6,220 nucleotides of DNA from Pseudomonadota bacterium. Lineage in GTDB: Bacteria > Desulfobacterota > Anaeroferrophillalia > Anaeroferrophillales > Tharpellaceae. The position numbers and the translations under genes were made by a program. Location: contig DAOWHJ010000156.1 of assembly GCA_030641485.1 (NCBI GenBank), forward strand, positions 1 to 6,220. The letters are read 5' to 3'. A model generated the notes under the pieces. The model saw only the letters and a list, made by a program, of their open reading frames with translations, searched no databases and had not been told where the DNA came from. How positions within the stretch are numbered: the stretch's first letter is position 1; every line of letters begins with the position of its first letter. Positions 6,111-6,220 of the stretch are shown here, piece by piece.

Positions 6111-6220
6111 CGGAATGGCATTATCATCTTTTTTATTACGGCTGGTCAGGGTGATTTTTACAGTTTTGGCCGCTGTGGGTGCCTCTTAGAAGAAGATCGC
6201 ATTGAATTTGCGTAGGCGAA
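6111..6220 (-). pseudogene. mutS: 5' part of mutS with an in-frame stop and a degraded mismatch-recognition motif
   Basis: In the mutS frame the codons just upstream of 6110 read EAPTAAKTVKITLTSRNKKD and then DNAIP, clearly MutS domain I. Above them a TAA (6186-6188) interrupts the frame, and the window-edge residues read FRLRKFNAIFF where MutS proteins have FRLGDFYEMFF. The frame is kept, with F-R-L, F and F-F matching, but at least seven base changes fall within about 30 nt. The wedge motif keeps its Phe and loses its Glu. With the rest of mutS intact, low-quality sequence at a contig end is more likely than a genuine pseudogene. Confidence 0.6.

Overview
The window reads as ordinary housekeeping chromosome from a Gram-negative bacterium of moderate GC. 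The type III pantothenate kinase, the short HTH-less biotin ligase, the Rrf2 regulator with a cysteine cluster and the overall protein style suggest Desulfobacterota (Desulfuromonadales-like). That placement is an impression from the sequences, not a search result.

Layout: positions 1-92 are the 3' three quarters of a 5S rRNA, the end of an rRNA operon, closed by a very strong intrinsic terminator (103-140). A spacer of about 500 bases without a convincing gene follows. It holds an extended -10 promoter-like site, an 11-bp hairpin and some weaker structure. Next come three co-directional genes, nadC, birA and coaX, packed as an operon (4-nt overlap, then a 24-nt gap). Their products act in NAD synthesis, protein biotinylation and coenzyme A synthesis, so this is a cofactor operon. 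Two small inverted repeats lie after coaX, then a good promoter (TTGACA, 17 bp, TATCAT with a TG extension) that drives a single Rrf2-family regulator carrying three cysteines spaced like Fe-S cluster ligands. The rest of the window is mutS on the opposite strand, converging on the Rrf2 gene so tightly that the two stop codons abut.

The window begins inside an rRNA gene and ends inside mutS. The last ~40 bases damage the most conserved N-terminal motif of MutS and put a stop codon in its frame, while the remaining 831 codons look intact. The simplest reading is a contig that breaks at a repeated rRNA operon at one end and carries poor-quality bases at the other. A real lesion in mutS is possible and would matter, because it would predict a mutator.

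I found no mobile element, CRISPR array, defence system or clearly new system. The parts least explained are the 5S-nadC spacer, the target of the Rrf2 regulator, and the mutS edge.
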